In this document: piece after piece, positions 1 to 8,517 of the stretch
Position numbering within the stretch: position 1 is the stretch's first letter
Layout of the letters: every line of letters begins with the position of its first letter
Origin: JALOOE01 sp964423545
GTDB lineage: Bacteria > Chloroflexota > Anaerolineae > CG2-30-64-16
NCBI GenBank assembly: GCA_964423545.1
Contig: CAYRFV010000133.1
Span: 1 to 14,264, forward strand
Reading direction: 5' to 3'
DNA: 14,264 nucleotides
Position numbers and translations under genes: made by a program
Notes under the pieces: generated by a model
The model's input: only the letters and a program-made list of their open reading frames with translations
What the model was told of the DNA's origin: nothing
Database searches by the model: none

Positions 1-903
1 GCTGAAGTGCATGTTGGGGTGGCGACGCTGCTGGCGCGACAGGAGCAGCAAATCAACCACCCATTCGGGTGGACCACCCCAGAGGCGTGCTATGCCAGCG
101 CCTATTCCCATTGGGCCTATTACCGGGCGATGGAGAAGACCGGGTGGATGAAGATGCTGCGAACGAAGAAGGACTTGGCCCTGCACGTCGAAGACTGTTT
201 CACTCGCCCGGAGAAGACGCCGTTTGGGTTCGTCCTCAGCATGGAGAGCGCCGACTCGATCCCATCGCCTGACCGGCTGGCCGAGTTCTGGGATGCTGGT
301 GTGCGCGTTATCGGCCCGGCGCACTATGGTCCCGGCCGTTACGCCGGTGGTACGGGCACCGAGCTCGGTCTGACCAGCCTCGGCGTCGCTCTGCTGGATG
401 AGATGGCGCAACTAGGCGTCATCCTCGACCTGACGCACTTCTCCGATGAATCGTTTTGGCAGGCGCTGGAGCGGTTTCCGGGCCCCATTCTTGCCAGCCA
501 CAACAACTGCCGGGCTCTGGTGTCTGCGCAGCGCCAGTTCAGTGACGAGCAGTTGCGCGCCGTCATCGCTCGTGGCGGCGTGGTCGGGGTGATGCTGGAT
601 GTCGCGATGCTGAACCTGGGATGGCGCGTGGGGTCCGGCTACGATTCCGGCGTGCCGCTGGTCAAGGTGATCGATCATATCGACCACATCTGCCAGCTTG
701 CGGGAAACACACGATGCGTCGCGCTTGGGAGTGACCTGGACGGCGGCTACGGCCGCGAGCAATCGCCGAACGATCTGGACACCATCGCCGATCTGCAGCG
801 AATCGGACCGCTGCTGGCGGCGCGCGGCTACGGATCCGCTGACATCGCGCAGATCATGCACGGCAACTGGGTGGCGCTGCTGCACCGCGCCTGGAGCAGG
901 TGA
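1..903 (+). CDS. Membrane dipeptidase-like peptidase M19, 5'-truncated by the window edge
   Basis: The frame is open from base 1, so the gene starts upstream; the GTG at 7 is internal. The visible ~300 residues carry the later part of the zinc dipeptidase (renal dipeptidase, M19) barrel: a Glu in LSMESADSI that fits the metal-bridging Glu, the first distal His in LDLTHFSDESF, the second in ASHNNCRAL, and the Asp in LGSDLDGGYG. The N-terminal HxD metal pair characteristic of the family would lie upstream and cannot be checked. Family members hydrolyse dipeptides, often with a D-residue, using two zinc ions. No signal peptide can be judged. The stop is TGA at 901-903, followed by 189 bases to the next gene with its own promoter, so it is probably not co-transcribed with ctaB. 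Family assignment is firm; substrate is unknown. Confidence 0.88.
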   Translation, partial: AEVHVGVATLLARQEQQINHPFGWTTPEACYASAYSHWAYYRAMEKTGWMKMLRTKKDLALHVEDCFTRPEKTPFGFVLSMESADSIPSPDRLAEFWDAGVRVIGPAHYGPGRYAGGTGTELGLTSLGVALLDEMAQLGVILDLTHFSDESFWQALERFPGPILASHNNCRALVSAQRQFSDEQLRAVIARGGVVGVMLDVAMLNLGWRVGSGYDSGVPLVKVIDHIDHICQLAGNTRCVALGSDLDGGYGREQSPNDLDTIADLQRIGPLLAARGYGSADIAQIMHGNWVALLHRAWSR

Positions 904-1033
904 GCTGCCCGCGGCCATCCAGGGCCGTATCAGTGATGCTGTGGCAAGACATAATGCGGCGGCCCTGCCGGGCGACGCAGGTGTTGGCTCAGGCACGACC
1001 GCTGGGGTCGTTCCGAATCGTGACGCACAACAC

Positions 1034-1061
1034 TTTACAGGATGCCCCGTACGCGTATACT
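1034..1061 (+). promoter_or_regulatory. Sigma70-like promoter of ctaB
   Basis: TTTACA at 1034-1039 and TATACT at 1056-1061 are separated by 16 bp, placing the transcription start near 1068. It lies 25 bases ahead of the ATG at 1093. The upstream in-frame ATG at 1042 sits inside this promoter, which argues against its use. Confidence 0.6.
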
Positions 1062-1092
1062 GCCAGCAGATGGTTTGCCGGGAGATTTCTCG

Positions 1093-1995
1093 ATGCTAGG
1101 TGAACGCGCTGATACGCGCCTGAGTTTCGCCCAATTGCGCCGCGAGTTGACGGTGTTGTTCAAGCTGCGGATCGTCTATCTGCTGCTGGCGGCCGCGACG
1201 GCTGGTGCATTCCTGGCCGCTGCCGGGTGGCCCGGCCGGAACAACCTGGTGATCCTGTTGCTCGCCGGGCTGTTGAGCGCCGCAGGGTCCTCAGCGCTCA
1301 ACGAGTACCTGGAACGGGACACCGACGCACTCATGAACCGCACGCGCAATCGGCCGTTGGTTTCGGGCCGGCTCGGCAGTACGAACTGGGTGCCGTGGGT
1401 GGCGGCCGCCATGGTTGTCGCGCCGCCGCTACTCCTCTTGCCGGTCAACCCGGCGCTGTCTTTCTTTCTGTTCCTGGGCGCGTTCATCTATGTGGTCATT
1501 TACACCCTGTGGCTGAAGCCACGCACCTCCCTAAACATCGTCATCGGCGGCGCAGCCGGCAGTTGTGCCGTGCTGAGCGGTTCTGCGGCTGCCGGCGCGT
1601 GGTCCGATCCGGGGGCGTTGCTGCTGGCCGCGCTGGTGTTCCTGTGGACGCCCATCCATTTCTGGAGCTTGGCGCTCGTCTACCGGGAAGACTACGCACG
1701 GGCCAAGGTGCCGATGCTCCCGGTGCGGACGACGCCCCGCCGTGCGGCGGTCTGGGGCCTGCTGCACGGGTTGGGCGCCGGTGCATGCGCTGTGGCCATG
1801 GCGTTTCTGCCAGGTTTGAGCCTCTTCTATGCCGTGCCGGCCTTTGCGATGACAGCCATCCTCTGGTGGGCGGGCATCGCGCTGGTGATCGACCCGTCAA
1901 AGCGCTGCGCGTACCGGTTGTTTCACGTCTCAAACTTCTACCTGCTGATCATCCTGTTGGCGGTTCTCGTCGGCGCGTTGGTCAAAGGGCCCTGA
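1093..1995 (+). CDS. ctaB: Protoheme IX farnesyltransferase (haem O synthase), UbiA family
   Basis: It transfers a farnesyl group from farnesyl diphosphate to haem B, giving haem O for cytochrome oxidase assembly; it is an integral membrane enzyme. The 300-residue product has the first Asp-rich UbiA motif NEYLERDTDALMNRTRNRPL at residues 70-89 and the second conserved stretch HFWSLALVYREDYARAKVPM near residue 190, both characteristic of CtaB/CyoE rather than other UbiA prenyltransferases. Hydrophobic segments run through the whole protein, as expected for about nine helices. The ATG at 1093 was chosen because GGAGA sits 7 bases before it and the promoter's predicted start is at about 1068; an in-frame ATG at 1042 would precede transcription. 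No cytochrome oxidase or haem A synthase gene lies nearby in this window. An aquaporin fragment begins 8 bases after the stop. Confidence 0.93.
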   Translation: MLGERADTRLSFAQLRRELTVLFKLRIVYLLLAAATAGAFLAAAGWPGRNNLVILLLAGLLSAAGSSALNEYLERDTDALMNRTRNRPLVSGRLGSTNWVPWVAAAMVVAPPLLLLPVNPALSFFLFLGAFIYVVIYTLWLKPRTSLNIVIGGAAGSCAVLSGSAAAGAWSDPGALLLAALVFLWTPIHFWSLALVYREDYARAKVPMLPVRTTPRRAAVWGLLHGLGAGACAVAMAFLPGLSLFYAVPAFAMTAILWWAGIALVIDPSKRCAYRLFHVSNFYLLIILLAVLVGALVKGP

Positions 1996-2003
1996 TCGGG
2001 AAG

Positions 2004-2311
2004 ATGCGGTGGGTGGCAGACTGGTTGGTGTTGGGAGGGTGCGGTAACGCTGTTCTGACGGCAGCTTTCCCGCAAGTCGATATCGGAATCCTGGGCGTTG
2101 CCCTGGCTTTCGGTCTCGCGGCCCTCACGATGGCGCATGCTGTCGGATCGATCTCTGGCTGTCACCTCAATCCCGAGGTGTCATGGCGATTGTGGAGCGG
2201 CGGCCGCCTCAAGGCCCGGGAGTTGCCGGGCTACATCATCGTCCAGGTCGCCGGTGCGATCCTTGGCCCGGCATCCTCTATGTGATTACCACTTGTCTGT
2301 CTGCGGGTTGA
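2004..2311 (+). pseudogene. Aquaporin (AqpZ/MIP family) 5' fragment, frameshifted
   Basis: The frame from ATG 2004 encodes WLVLGGCGNAVLTAAFP, GVALAFGLAALTMAHAVG, ISGCHLNPEVS and GYIIVQVAGAILG, which match the first half of AqpZ-type aquaporins, including the first pore loop. Three signs of decay are visible. The N-terminal helix is short by several residues before WLVLGG. The first NPA signature is NPE. The frame ends at TGA 2283-2285 after AILGPASSM, whereas shifting frame around 2268-2273 restores ILYVIT, the expected continuation, before a stop at 2309-2311. The second half, with the second NPA box and the selectivity-filter Arg, is absent. It lies 8 bases after ctaB and would be read from the same promoter. 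A functional aquaporin is excluded; a short expressed peptide is not. Confidence 0.82.
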
Positions 2312-2330
2312 TCGGAAGGAAGCTACCACG

Positions 2331-2577
2331 ATGAAACCTCCCTCGCTCATTCCGCCGATCTTTCTGTTGGGCGTATTCGGTCTCTTGGGCGGCCTGGCCC
2401 GCCCGGTGGCGGCAGATTGGCTCATACAGGCAGATCGGCCGCTGCGCGTGGCCACCAAACCGCTGGAACCCTTCGTCATCAAGCGGAACGACCGCTGGGT
2501 TGGCTTCAGCATCGACCTGTGGACAAGATCGCTCAACAGCTCAAGACACGAGCGACGGTCGCGACCATCGCTCGTGT
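2331..2577 (+). pseudogene. Secreted family-3 solute-binding / ionotropic-receptor-like protein, 5' fragment
   Basis: ATG 2331 is preceded by a strong GGAAGGAAG at 2314-2322. The product starts with a signal peptide (charged MKPPS, hydrophobic IFLLGVFGLLGGLA, cleavage likely after VAA). It continues with LRVATKPLEPFVIKRNDRWV and GFSIDLW, the typical opening of periplasmic amino-acid binding proteins and bacterial glutamate-receptor-like channels. After GFSIDLW the expected sequence D-K-I-A-Q-Q-L is found in another frame (from 2522), so one base appears to be missing at about 2520-2522. Nothing of the family is recognisable beyond codon ~70; the 32-bp palindrome at 2546-2577 marks the end. 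The nominal open frame continues to 3011 but runs antisense through glgC and is not coding. A remnant is more likely than a functional short protein. Confidence 0.72.
2546..2577. terminator. 32-bp near-palindrome, likely bidirectional terminator
   Basis: The 15-base arms ACACGAGCGACGGTC (2546-2560) and GACCATCGCTCGTGT (2563-2577) pair with a single C/A mismatch around a 2-base centre; the core GGTCGCGACC is itself palindromic. On the + strand it is followed by TTC, and on the - strand by CTTGAGC. It lies 57 bases past the stop of the minus-strand glgC paralogue and at the end of the plus-strand pseudogenes, a natural place for termination of convergent transcripts. The T-runs are short, so termination is an inference. 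Confidence 0.5.
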
Positions 2578-2633
2578 TTCGCCTTGCAGGGATGTGCTGG
2601 AGCATCGGTCCCCTGACCGCACCCGGCTCGGGC

Positions 2634-3887
2634 TTAGCCGCCGATCGTTTCACCGCTCGCCACTTCAAGGCCGGGAAAGTCCTTCGCCGCGGCGCGCGGG
2701 AAGATCACTACATTGCGGCCGATCGTAGCGCCCGGCGGGATGGCAGCGCGCTTGCCCACGACGGTGATGCCCGTGTTGAGGCGCTCCGGCCACTTCAGGT
2801 TCGGCGTGTTGGCCCCGTCGGCGCCCAGCCGCGCGTTAGCGCCGACTGTCACCCGCTTGTCCACGATGGCCCGATCGACGACCGCGCCGGCTTCGACCCT
2901 GGCATCCGTCATCAGGATCGAATCACGCACGGTGGCTCCGGCCGCAATGGTCACGCCCGGGGAGATCACCGAGCTGATCACCGTGCCCTCCACCCGGCAC
3001 CCGTCGCATAGCAGGCTCCCCTCGACGCGCGCGTCGGGGCCCAACCGCGCGGCGGGCCGCTCCTCGCTGCGTGTATGGATCACCATCTCGGGATTGTGCA
3101 GATCGAGCGCCGGAGTCTCGCCCACGAGCGCCATGTTGGCCTCATAGTACGCCTGCAGTGTGCCTACGTCGGCCCAATAGCTGCGGAACAGATAGGCGTA
3201 GACTTTCTCTGAGTGCACCAACGTCGGGATGACCTCACCGCCCAGGTTGTGATGCCGGCGGCCAGGACCGGTCGTCAACGCCTCGATCAGCACTTTGCGC
3301 TTGAAGACATAGATCCCCATGCTTGCCAGCGTGCTGCGCGTGCGCTTGGGCTTCTCTTCGTAATCCACGATCTGGCCATCGGGATTGGCCTCGACCATGC
3401 CATAGCGATGCGCCTCGTAAGCCGGGGCCTGCCGCACCGCGAGCGTTACGTCGGCCCCACGGTCGCGATGGAAGCGCAGCAGCGGCCGATAGTCCATCGT
3501 ATAGATGTGGTCCCCGGCCAGGATCAGCACATCATCCACCGACGCAGACAACGCATCCAGGTTGAAGCGTAACGCGTCCGCGGTGCCTTCTTGCCACGCG
3601 CCGCGCTCCCCTTTCGTTCTCTGATACGGCTGCAGCAGCCGCACACCACCGCTGGTGCGGTCGAGGTCCCACGGCCGGCCCACTCCGATATGGTCGTTCA
3701 ACGAGCGAGGTTGGTACTGAGTCAGCACAGCGACATCGAAGATATCCGAGTTGACGCAATTGGAGAGGGAGAAGTCGATAATCCGATACTTGCCGCCGAA
3801 CGGTACAGCCGCTTCTGACCGCAACGCAGTCAGCACGCTGAGCGCCGGCCCTTCACCGCCGGCAAGGATCATGGCCTGGGTAGACAT
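2634..3887 (-). CDS. GlgC paralogue, probable non-catalytic/regulatory ADP-glucose pyrophosphorylase subunit
   Basis: This 417-residue protein has the full GlgC layout: an N-terminal nucleotidyltransferase domain (YRIIDFSLSNCVNS, GTADAL, AGDHIYTMDY with Asp126, EEKP, ASMGIYVF, YWADVGT) and a C-terminal left-handed beta-helix. Residues that are near-invariant in active enzymes are changed. The GTRL motif reads GPAL (Ala15 for Arg) and RAKPAVPF reads RSEAAVPF (Glu25 for Lys). WYxGTADA reads WQEGTADA. The neighbouring GlgC keeps Arg15 and Lys25 at the same positions. Loss of this Arg/Lys pair is the known hallmark of the modulatory large subunit of potato tuber ADP-glucose pyrophosphorylase. The start at 3887 is set by GGAGGGG 5 bases upstream; an earlier in-frame ATG at 3953 lies inside the upstream gene. 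The gap to the upstream glgC stop is 13 bases, so the two are almost certainly co-transcribed. Weak own activity cannot be excluded. Confidence 0.85.
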   Translation of the reverse strand: MSTQAMILAGGEGPALSVLTALRSEAAVPFGGKYRIIDFSLSNCVNSDIFDVAVLTQYQPRSLNDHIGVGRPWDLDRTSGGVRLLQPYQRTKGERGAWQEGTADALRFNLDALSASVDDVLILAGDHIYTMDYRPLLRFHRDRGADVTLAVRQAPAYEAHRYGMVEANPDGQIVDYEEKPKRTRSTLASMGIYVFKRKVLIEALTTGPGRRHHNLGGEVIPTLVHSEKVYAYLFRSYWADVGTLQAYYEANMALVGETPALDLHNPEMVIHTRSEERPAARLGPDARVEGSLLCDGCRVEGTVISSVISPGVTIAAGATVRDSILMTDARVEAGAVVDRAIVDKRVTVGANARLGADGANTPNLKWPERLNTGITVVGKRAAIPPGATIGRNVVIFPRAAAKDFPGLEVASGETIGG

Positions 3888-3900
3888 GGTCGCCCCTCCG

Positions 3901-5160
<1,260 letters not shown>

Positions 5161-5220
5161 GGCGATCCCTCCTCTGAACCGGATGCAAATGAAGCGCGAG
5201 CTCGCGATCGAAGCCGGGTT

Positions 5221-5249
5221 CTTGTACCACGAAACCGGCCTCCGGTCAA
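5221..5249 (-). promoter_or_regulatory. Candidate sigma70 promoter of the glgC pair
   Basis: On the minus strand TTGACC (5249-5244) and TACAAG (5226-5221) are 17 bp apart, and the predicted transcription start is about 55 bases before the glgC ATG. It could make the glgC pair independent of the ATPase gene. The -10 box is imperfect, so read-through from the ATPase is also possible. Confidence 0.42.
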
Positions 5250-5254
5250 AGCCT

Positions 5255-8134
5255 TCAGGTCGAGCGCTGAAAGCTGTCGGCTGATTGGCGGCCCTCTTTG
5301 CGCCGTACCAGCCACTTCTCGAGCTCGATGGCCCACAACACCAGCGAACTGGCGCCCACGGCCAGGGCTAGCTCCCCGGCGGAAAGCGGCGCCACGTTGA
5401 ACAGGCCGCGCAGGAATGGCGCATAGATGATCACCAACTGCAGCCCGACGATCGACAATGCGGCAAGCAGCAGCGGCTTATTGGAGAGTATTCCGATGCG
5501 GAACGACGATTCGCGACTGGAACGAATCGCAAACGCCTGGAAAACCTGCGCGAAGATGATCGTGGTCAGGATTAAGGTGTCCCAATTGATCTCGTGCATG
5601 CCCTGGAAGGCGGCAAGCAGGCCGACACCGAGGCCGATCAGCCCGATGAGCGCACCGACCCAGAGGATCTGGATGCCTAACCCGCGACTGAAGATGCTCT
5701 CGTTGGGCCGATAGGGTGGACGGCGCATGACGCCGCGCTCGACCGGCTCGACGCTCATGCCCAGCCCCAGGATGCCGTCTGTCACCAGGTTCATGTAGAG
5801 CACCTGAAACGGACTGAGCGGCAGCGGAAGCCCCAGAAGCGGCGCCACCAGTACGATCAGTACCTTGCCCAGGTTGCCGGCCAACGAAAACTTCACGAAC
5901 TTCCGGATGTTGTCGTAGATGCCGCGACCTTCCTCCACGGCAGACACAATCGTCGTGAAGTTGTCGTCGAGCAGCACCATTGAGGCGGCTTCCTTCGACA
6001 CATCGGTGCCGGTGATGCCCATCGCAACGCCGATGTTGGCGCGCTTCAGCGCAGGCGCATCGTTGACGCCATCCCCGGTCATGGCCACGACATGACCGCG
6101 ATGCTGCAACGCCTCAACGATATTGAGCTTGTGCTCCGGCGAAACGCGCGCGAAGACGGATACATCCTCGACCACCCGTTCCAGGTCTTGCACCGACATC
6201 CGCGCCACCTCCTGTCCGGTCAGGAGGCGCCCGTTGTCGGTGATGCCCAGTTCGCGCGCAATCTGGCGTGCGGTGAGCGGATGGTCACCGGTGATCATAA
6301 CAGGCCGGATGCCGGCGGTCTTGCACTCGCTGACGGCTGCCCTGACCTCGGCGCGCGGAGGATCGATCATGCCGATCAGACCGATGAAGACCAGGTCGCG
6401 CTCCAGCTCACGCTGCGTGATCCCGGCCGGTGTCGGCTTCGGCAGTGTCTTGGCGGCGCCGGTCCAGTAGTCAAGTGAGTCGTCAGGCTCCTTCTCGACC
6501 GGTTTGAATGCAATCCCGAGCACGCGCATCCCCTGGCTGGCCAACTGCTCGTTGGCGGCCGCAATCCGAGCGCGCCACGCTGCGTCGAGCGGCTCAGCGT
6601 GGTCCGTCACCCAGACCGTGCTCGATATCTCCACCAGGCCATCAACGGAGCCCTTGGTGAACGCGACAAACGGGGTCGTCAGATGTCCGGCCAGGCAGGT
6701 GGAGAGCACGAATCCGGCAGCAGCCTTGCCGTCCGGCATGCGCGGCTCCCTGTCGACCGAGTGCACCGTAGTCATGCGCTTGCGCTCCGAGTCGAACGGC
6801 AGCTCGCTGATGCGCACAAATGCCTGCTCCAACGCCGATTTCCACAGCCCGAAGCGCGCGGCCGCAACGACCAGCGCGCCCTCGGTGGGGTCCCCTAGAG
6901 CGTGGTAGAACCCCGGCCGGCTCGGATCCCGACGCAGGCTGGCATCGTTGCAGAGCGCCCCGGCGGTCATCAGGAGGTTGAGCGGCGGCTGCTCGCAGTC
7001 GTCCGGCCGTGGCTCTTCAGGCAAGACCACTGCCTCGCGATGTTGATACGTCTCGACCAGGTCCACGCGATGGCCGGCCAGATCGAGCACCGTGACAGTC
7101 ATGCGATTCTCGGTCAGGGTGCCCGTTTTGTCAGAGCAGATGACGGTCACCGAGCCGAGGGTCTCGACCGCCGGCAGTTTGCGGATGAGCGCTCGCCGCT
7201 TAAGCATGCGCTGAGCGCCCAGCGCCAGGGTGATGGTGACGACGGCAGGCAGGCCTTCCGGCACGATGGCAACGGCCATACTGATGGAAGTCATCACCAT
7301 CAGGCTGAAGTCCTCGCCGCGCAGCACTCCCAGGCCGAAGATCAGTCCCACAAGCAGAAGCGCGGCCAACGCCAGGCCGCGCCCGAGCTGATCGAGGCGG
7401 CGCTGGAGCGGCGTCGTGGAAGACTCGACGCCCTGGATCATGTCAGCGACGCGGCCGAGTTGCGTGTTCATGCCGATTGCGACGACCGCCATCGAACCTC
7501 GGCCGTAGGTGACAGTCGTGCCCATGAAGGCCAGGTTGCGCTGATCGCCCAGGGGTAGGTCGGCGCCAGGGACTGCTGCGGTGATCTTCTCGATGGGCTC
7601 CGATTCGCCTGTGAGGATGGCCTCCTGGATGCGCAGGTTGGCGCTCTCCAGGAGACGACCGTCGGCCGGCACGAGGTTGCCGGCCTCCAGCAGAACGATG
7701 TCGCCCGGCACCAGCGCCGTGGCCGTGATCTCGCGCACTTCGCCCTCGCGCCGCACCCGCACGACGGGCACCGCCAGCTTCTTGAGTGCGGCCATGGCTC
7801 GTTCGGCGCGGTATTCCTGAACGAAGCCCAGGATGGCATTGAGTACAACGATTGTAAGAATGGCGATCGCGTCCTTGAGGTCGCCTATCAGGATGGAAAC
7901 GATGGCGGCAACGATCAGGATGACCACCAGGAGACCCGTGAGCTGGCTCAAGATGAGTTGCAGCGGGCTCTTCCCCCCGCGTTCGATGATCTGGTTCAGT
8001 CCGTAGCGTTGGCGCCGCGTCTCGGCTTCCGTAAGGGTCAGACCTTGCGATGCATCGACGTGCAGTCGCGCCAGCACATCCGGTTGGCTCAGTGAATACC
8101 AGGCGTTGGATTCCAGGGCCGTTTCGTGTTTCAT
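5255..8134 (-). CDS. P-type calcium-transporting ATPase, type II (SERCA/LMCA1-like)
   Basis: This 959-residue membrane pump couples ATP hydrolysis to cation export. Visible elements in order are the N-terminal cation ATPase domain (YGLNQI near 44-49), membrane pairs near 64-110, the actuator loop TGES at 175-178, PEGLPA at 292-297 in M4, the phosphorylated Asp335 in SDKTGTLTENRM, nucleotide-binding KGS at 494-496, the hinge MTGDGVNDAPALKRANIGVA from 685, and six C-terminal helices. PEGLPA and NLVTD (782-786, M6) match the calcium ligands of SERCA site II. In M5 the SERCA Asn-x-x-Glu pair is Asn754-x-x-Lys757, so site I lacks its Glu. This resembles Listeria LMCA1, where an Arg occupies that position and the pump moves one calcium per ATP. 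GAGGA lies 8 bases before ATG 8134. Specificity for Ca2+ over Mg2+ or Mn2+ is inferred from family only. Confidence 0.93.
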   Translation of the reverse strand: MKHETALESNAWYSLSQPDVLARLHVDASQGLTLTEAETRRQRYGLNQIIERGGKSPLQLILSQLTGLLVVILIVAAIVSILIGDLKDAIAILTIVVLNAILGFVQEYRAERAMAALKKLAVPVVRVRREGEVREITATALVPGDIVLLEAGNLVPADGRLLESANLRIQEAILTGESEPIEKITAAVPGADLPLGDQRNLAFMGTTVTYGRGSMAVVAIGMNTQLGRVADMIQGVESSTTPLQRRLDQLGRGLALAALLLVGLIFGLGVLRGEDFSLMVMTSISMAVAIVPEGLPAVVTITLALGAQRMLKRRALIRKLPAVETLGSVTVICSDKTGTLTENRMTVTVLDLAGHRVDLVETYQHREAVVLPEEPRPDDCEQPPLNLLMTAGALCNDASLRRDPSRPGFYHALGDPTEGALVVAAARFGLWKSALEQAFVRISELPFDSERKRMTTVHSVDREPRMPDGKAAAGFVLSTCLAGHLTTPFVAFTKGSVDGLVEISSTVWVTDHAEPLDAAWRARIAAANEQLASQGMRVLGIAFKPVEKEPDDSLDYWTGAAKTLPKPTPAGITQRELERDLVFIGLIGMIDPPRAEVRAAVSECKTAGIRPVMITGDHPLTARQIARELGITDNGRLLTGQEVARMSVQDLERVVEDVSVFARVSPEHKLNIVEALQHRGHVVAMTGDGVNDAPALKRANIGVAMGITGTDVSKEAASMVLLDDNFTTIVSAVEEGRGIYDNIRKFVKFSLAGNLGKVLIVLVAPLLGLPLPLSPFQVLYMNLVTDGILGLGMSVEPVERGVMRRPPYRPNESIFSRGLGIQILWVGALIGLIGLGVGLLAAFQGMHEINWDTLILTTIIFAQVFQAFAIRSSRESSFRIGILSNKPLLLAALSIVGLQLVIIYAPFLRGLFNVAPLSAGELALAVGASSLVLWAIELEKWLVRRKEGRQSADSFQRST

Positions 8135-8223
8135 GCTTGATGTCCTCTGTGCAGCCGAGAGCCAACGGAGGGGGCAGGAACTACGCCACTACAATCACGT
8201 CTCTCGTGTTTCGCTTGTCGCGC

Positions 8224-8253
8224 ATTATACATCCAGCATAGCGATCCGGCTAA
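8224..8253 (-). promoter_or_regulatory. Probable promoter of the P-type ATPase gene
   Basis: On the minus strand a perfect TATAAT lies at 8229-8224, with a weak TTAGCC (8253-8248) 18 bp upstream. The predicted transcription start near 8217 gives an 80-base leader. The -35 box is poor, so an activator may be needed. Confidence 0.4.
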
Positions 8254-8376
8254 CAGAAGTCCGTGAGTGGCTGTACAATGTCTGATGCCTTGGCTCAGGC
8301 GGCGCCCTCGTTCCCTTTCTGGAGCGCGGTGGTCTTGCAAAGTCGGGGGCTTCATGCTATTGTAATGCCCGCTCTG

Positions 8377-8385
8377 TGCTATACT
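8377..8385 (+). promoter_or_regulatory. Extended -10 promoter of the cooC-carH operon
   Basis: TGCTATACT matches the extended -10 form TGnTATAAT, and the same TGCTATA core recurs before the second CarH-like gene. No good -35 box sits at 16-18 bp. The predicted start near 8392 gives a leader of about 125 bases. Confidence 0.45.
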
Positions 8386-8459
8386 TGCAGAGTATGTGTG
8401 TCAATGCAGGCGCGCTGGGCTAGGGCATCCGGCCGATGCGCCAACCCATCACAGCGTGA

Positions 8460-8502
8460 GCCTGGCGGATCGGCGCTCGTTCCGCAGGACTGTGCGCCAG
8501 GC
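8460..8502 (+). promoter_or_regulatory. Leader hairpin just before the cooC ribosome binding site
   Basis: GCCTGGCG (8460-8467) pairs perfectly with CGCCAGGC (8495-8502), ending 3 bases before AGGAGG at 8506-8511. A competing pairing, GCGGA (8465-8469) with TCCGC (8480-8484), uses some of the same bases. Such a structure could tune translation, but no ligand or protein is suggested by the sequence. Confidence 0.3.
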
Positions 8503-8517
8503 GATAGGAGGCGACCT

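Larger units (their letters stand above)
8135..8517. other. Divergent intergenic region between the ATPase and cooC-like genes
   Basis: These 383 bases separate two divergent genes. The left part holds the minus-strand TATAAT of the ATPase gene; the right part holds an extended -10 element and a leader hairpin of the cooC-like gene. An in-frame ATG exists at 8278 but the translation from there to 8517 shows no protein-family character and no ribosome binding site. No B12 box, tRNA or known riboswitch was recognised by eye. Confidence 0.6.

Noticed and set aside
1227..2003. Open + frame overlapping ctaB that leads into the aquaporin fragment
   Set aside because: Up to 2003 it overlaps ctaB in another frame and has Arg/Gly/Ala-rich shadow composition. 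Only the part from 2004 matches a protein family.
2578..3011. Continuation of the receptor-like open frame
   Set aside because: It runs antisense through the well-supported glgC paralogue and has no family character after the frameshift near 2520.
6902..7558. 218-codon + strand open frame inside the ATPase gene
   Set aside because: It is antisense to conserved P-type ATPase motifs and has shadow composition.
8263..8517. N-terminal extension of the cooC-like protein
   Set aside because: The extension is not conserved in the family, contains the predicted promoter and hairpin, and AGGAGG marks ATG 8518.
8135..8517. Possible B12 riboswitch before the cooC-carH operon
   Set aside because: No B12 box or multi-stem layout of a cobalamin riboswitch could be recognised by eye.
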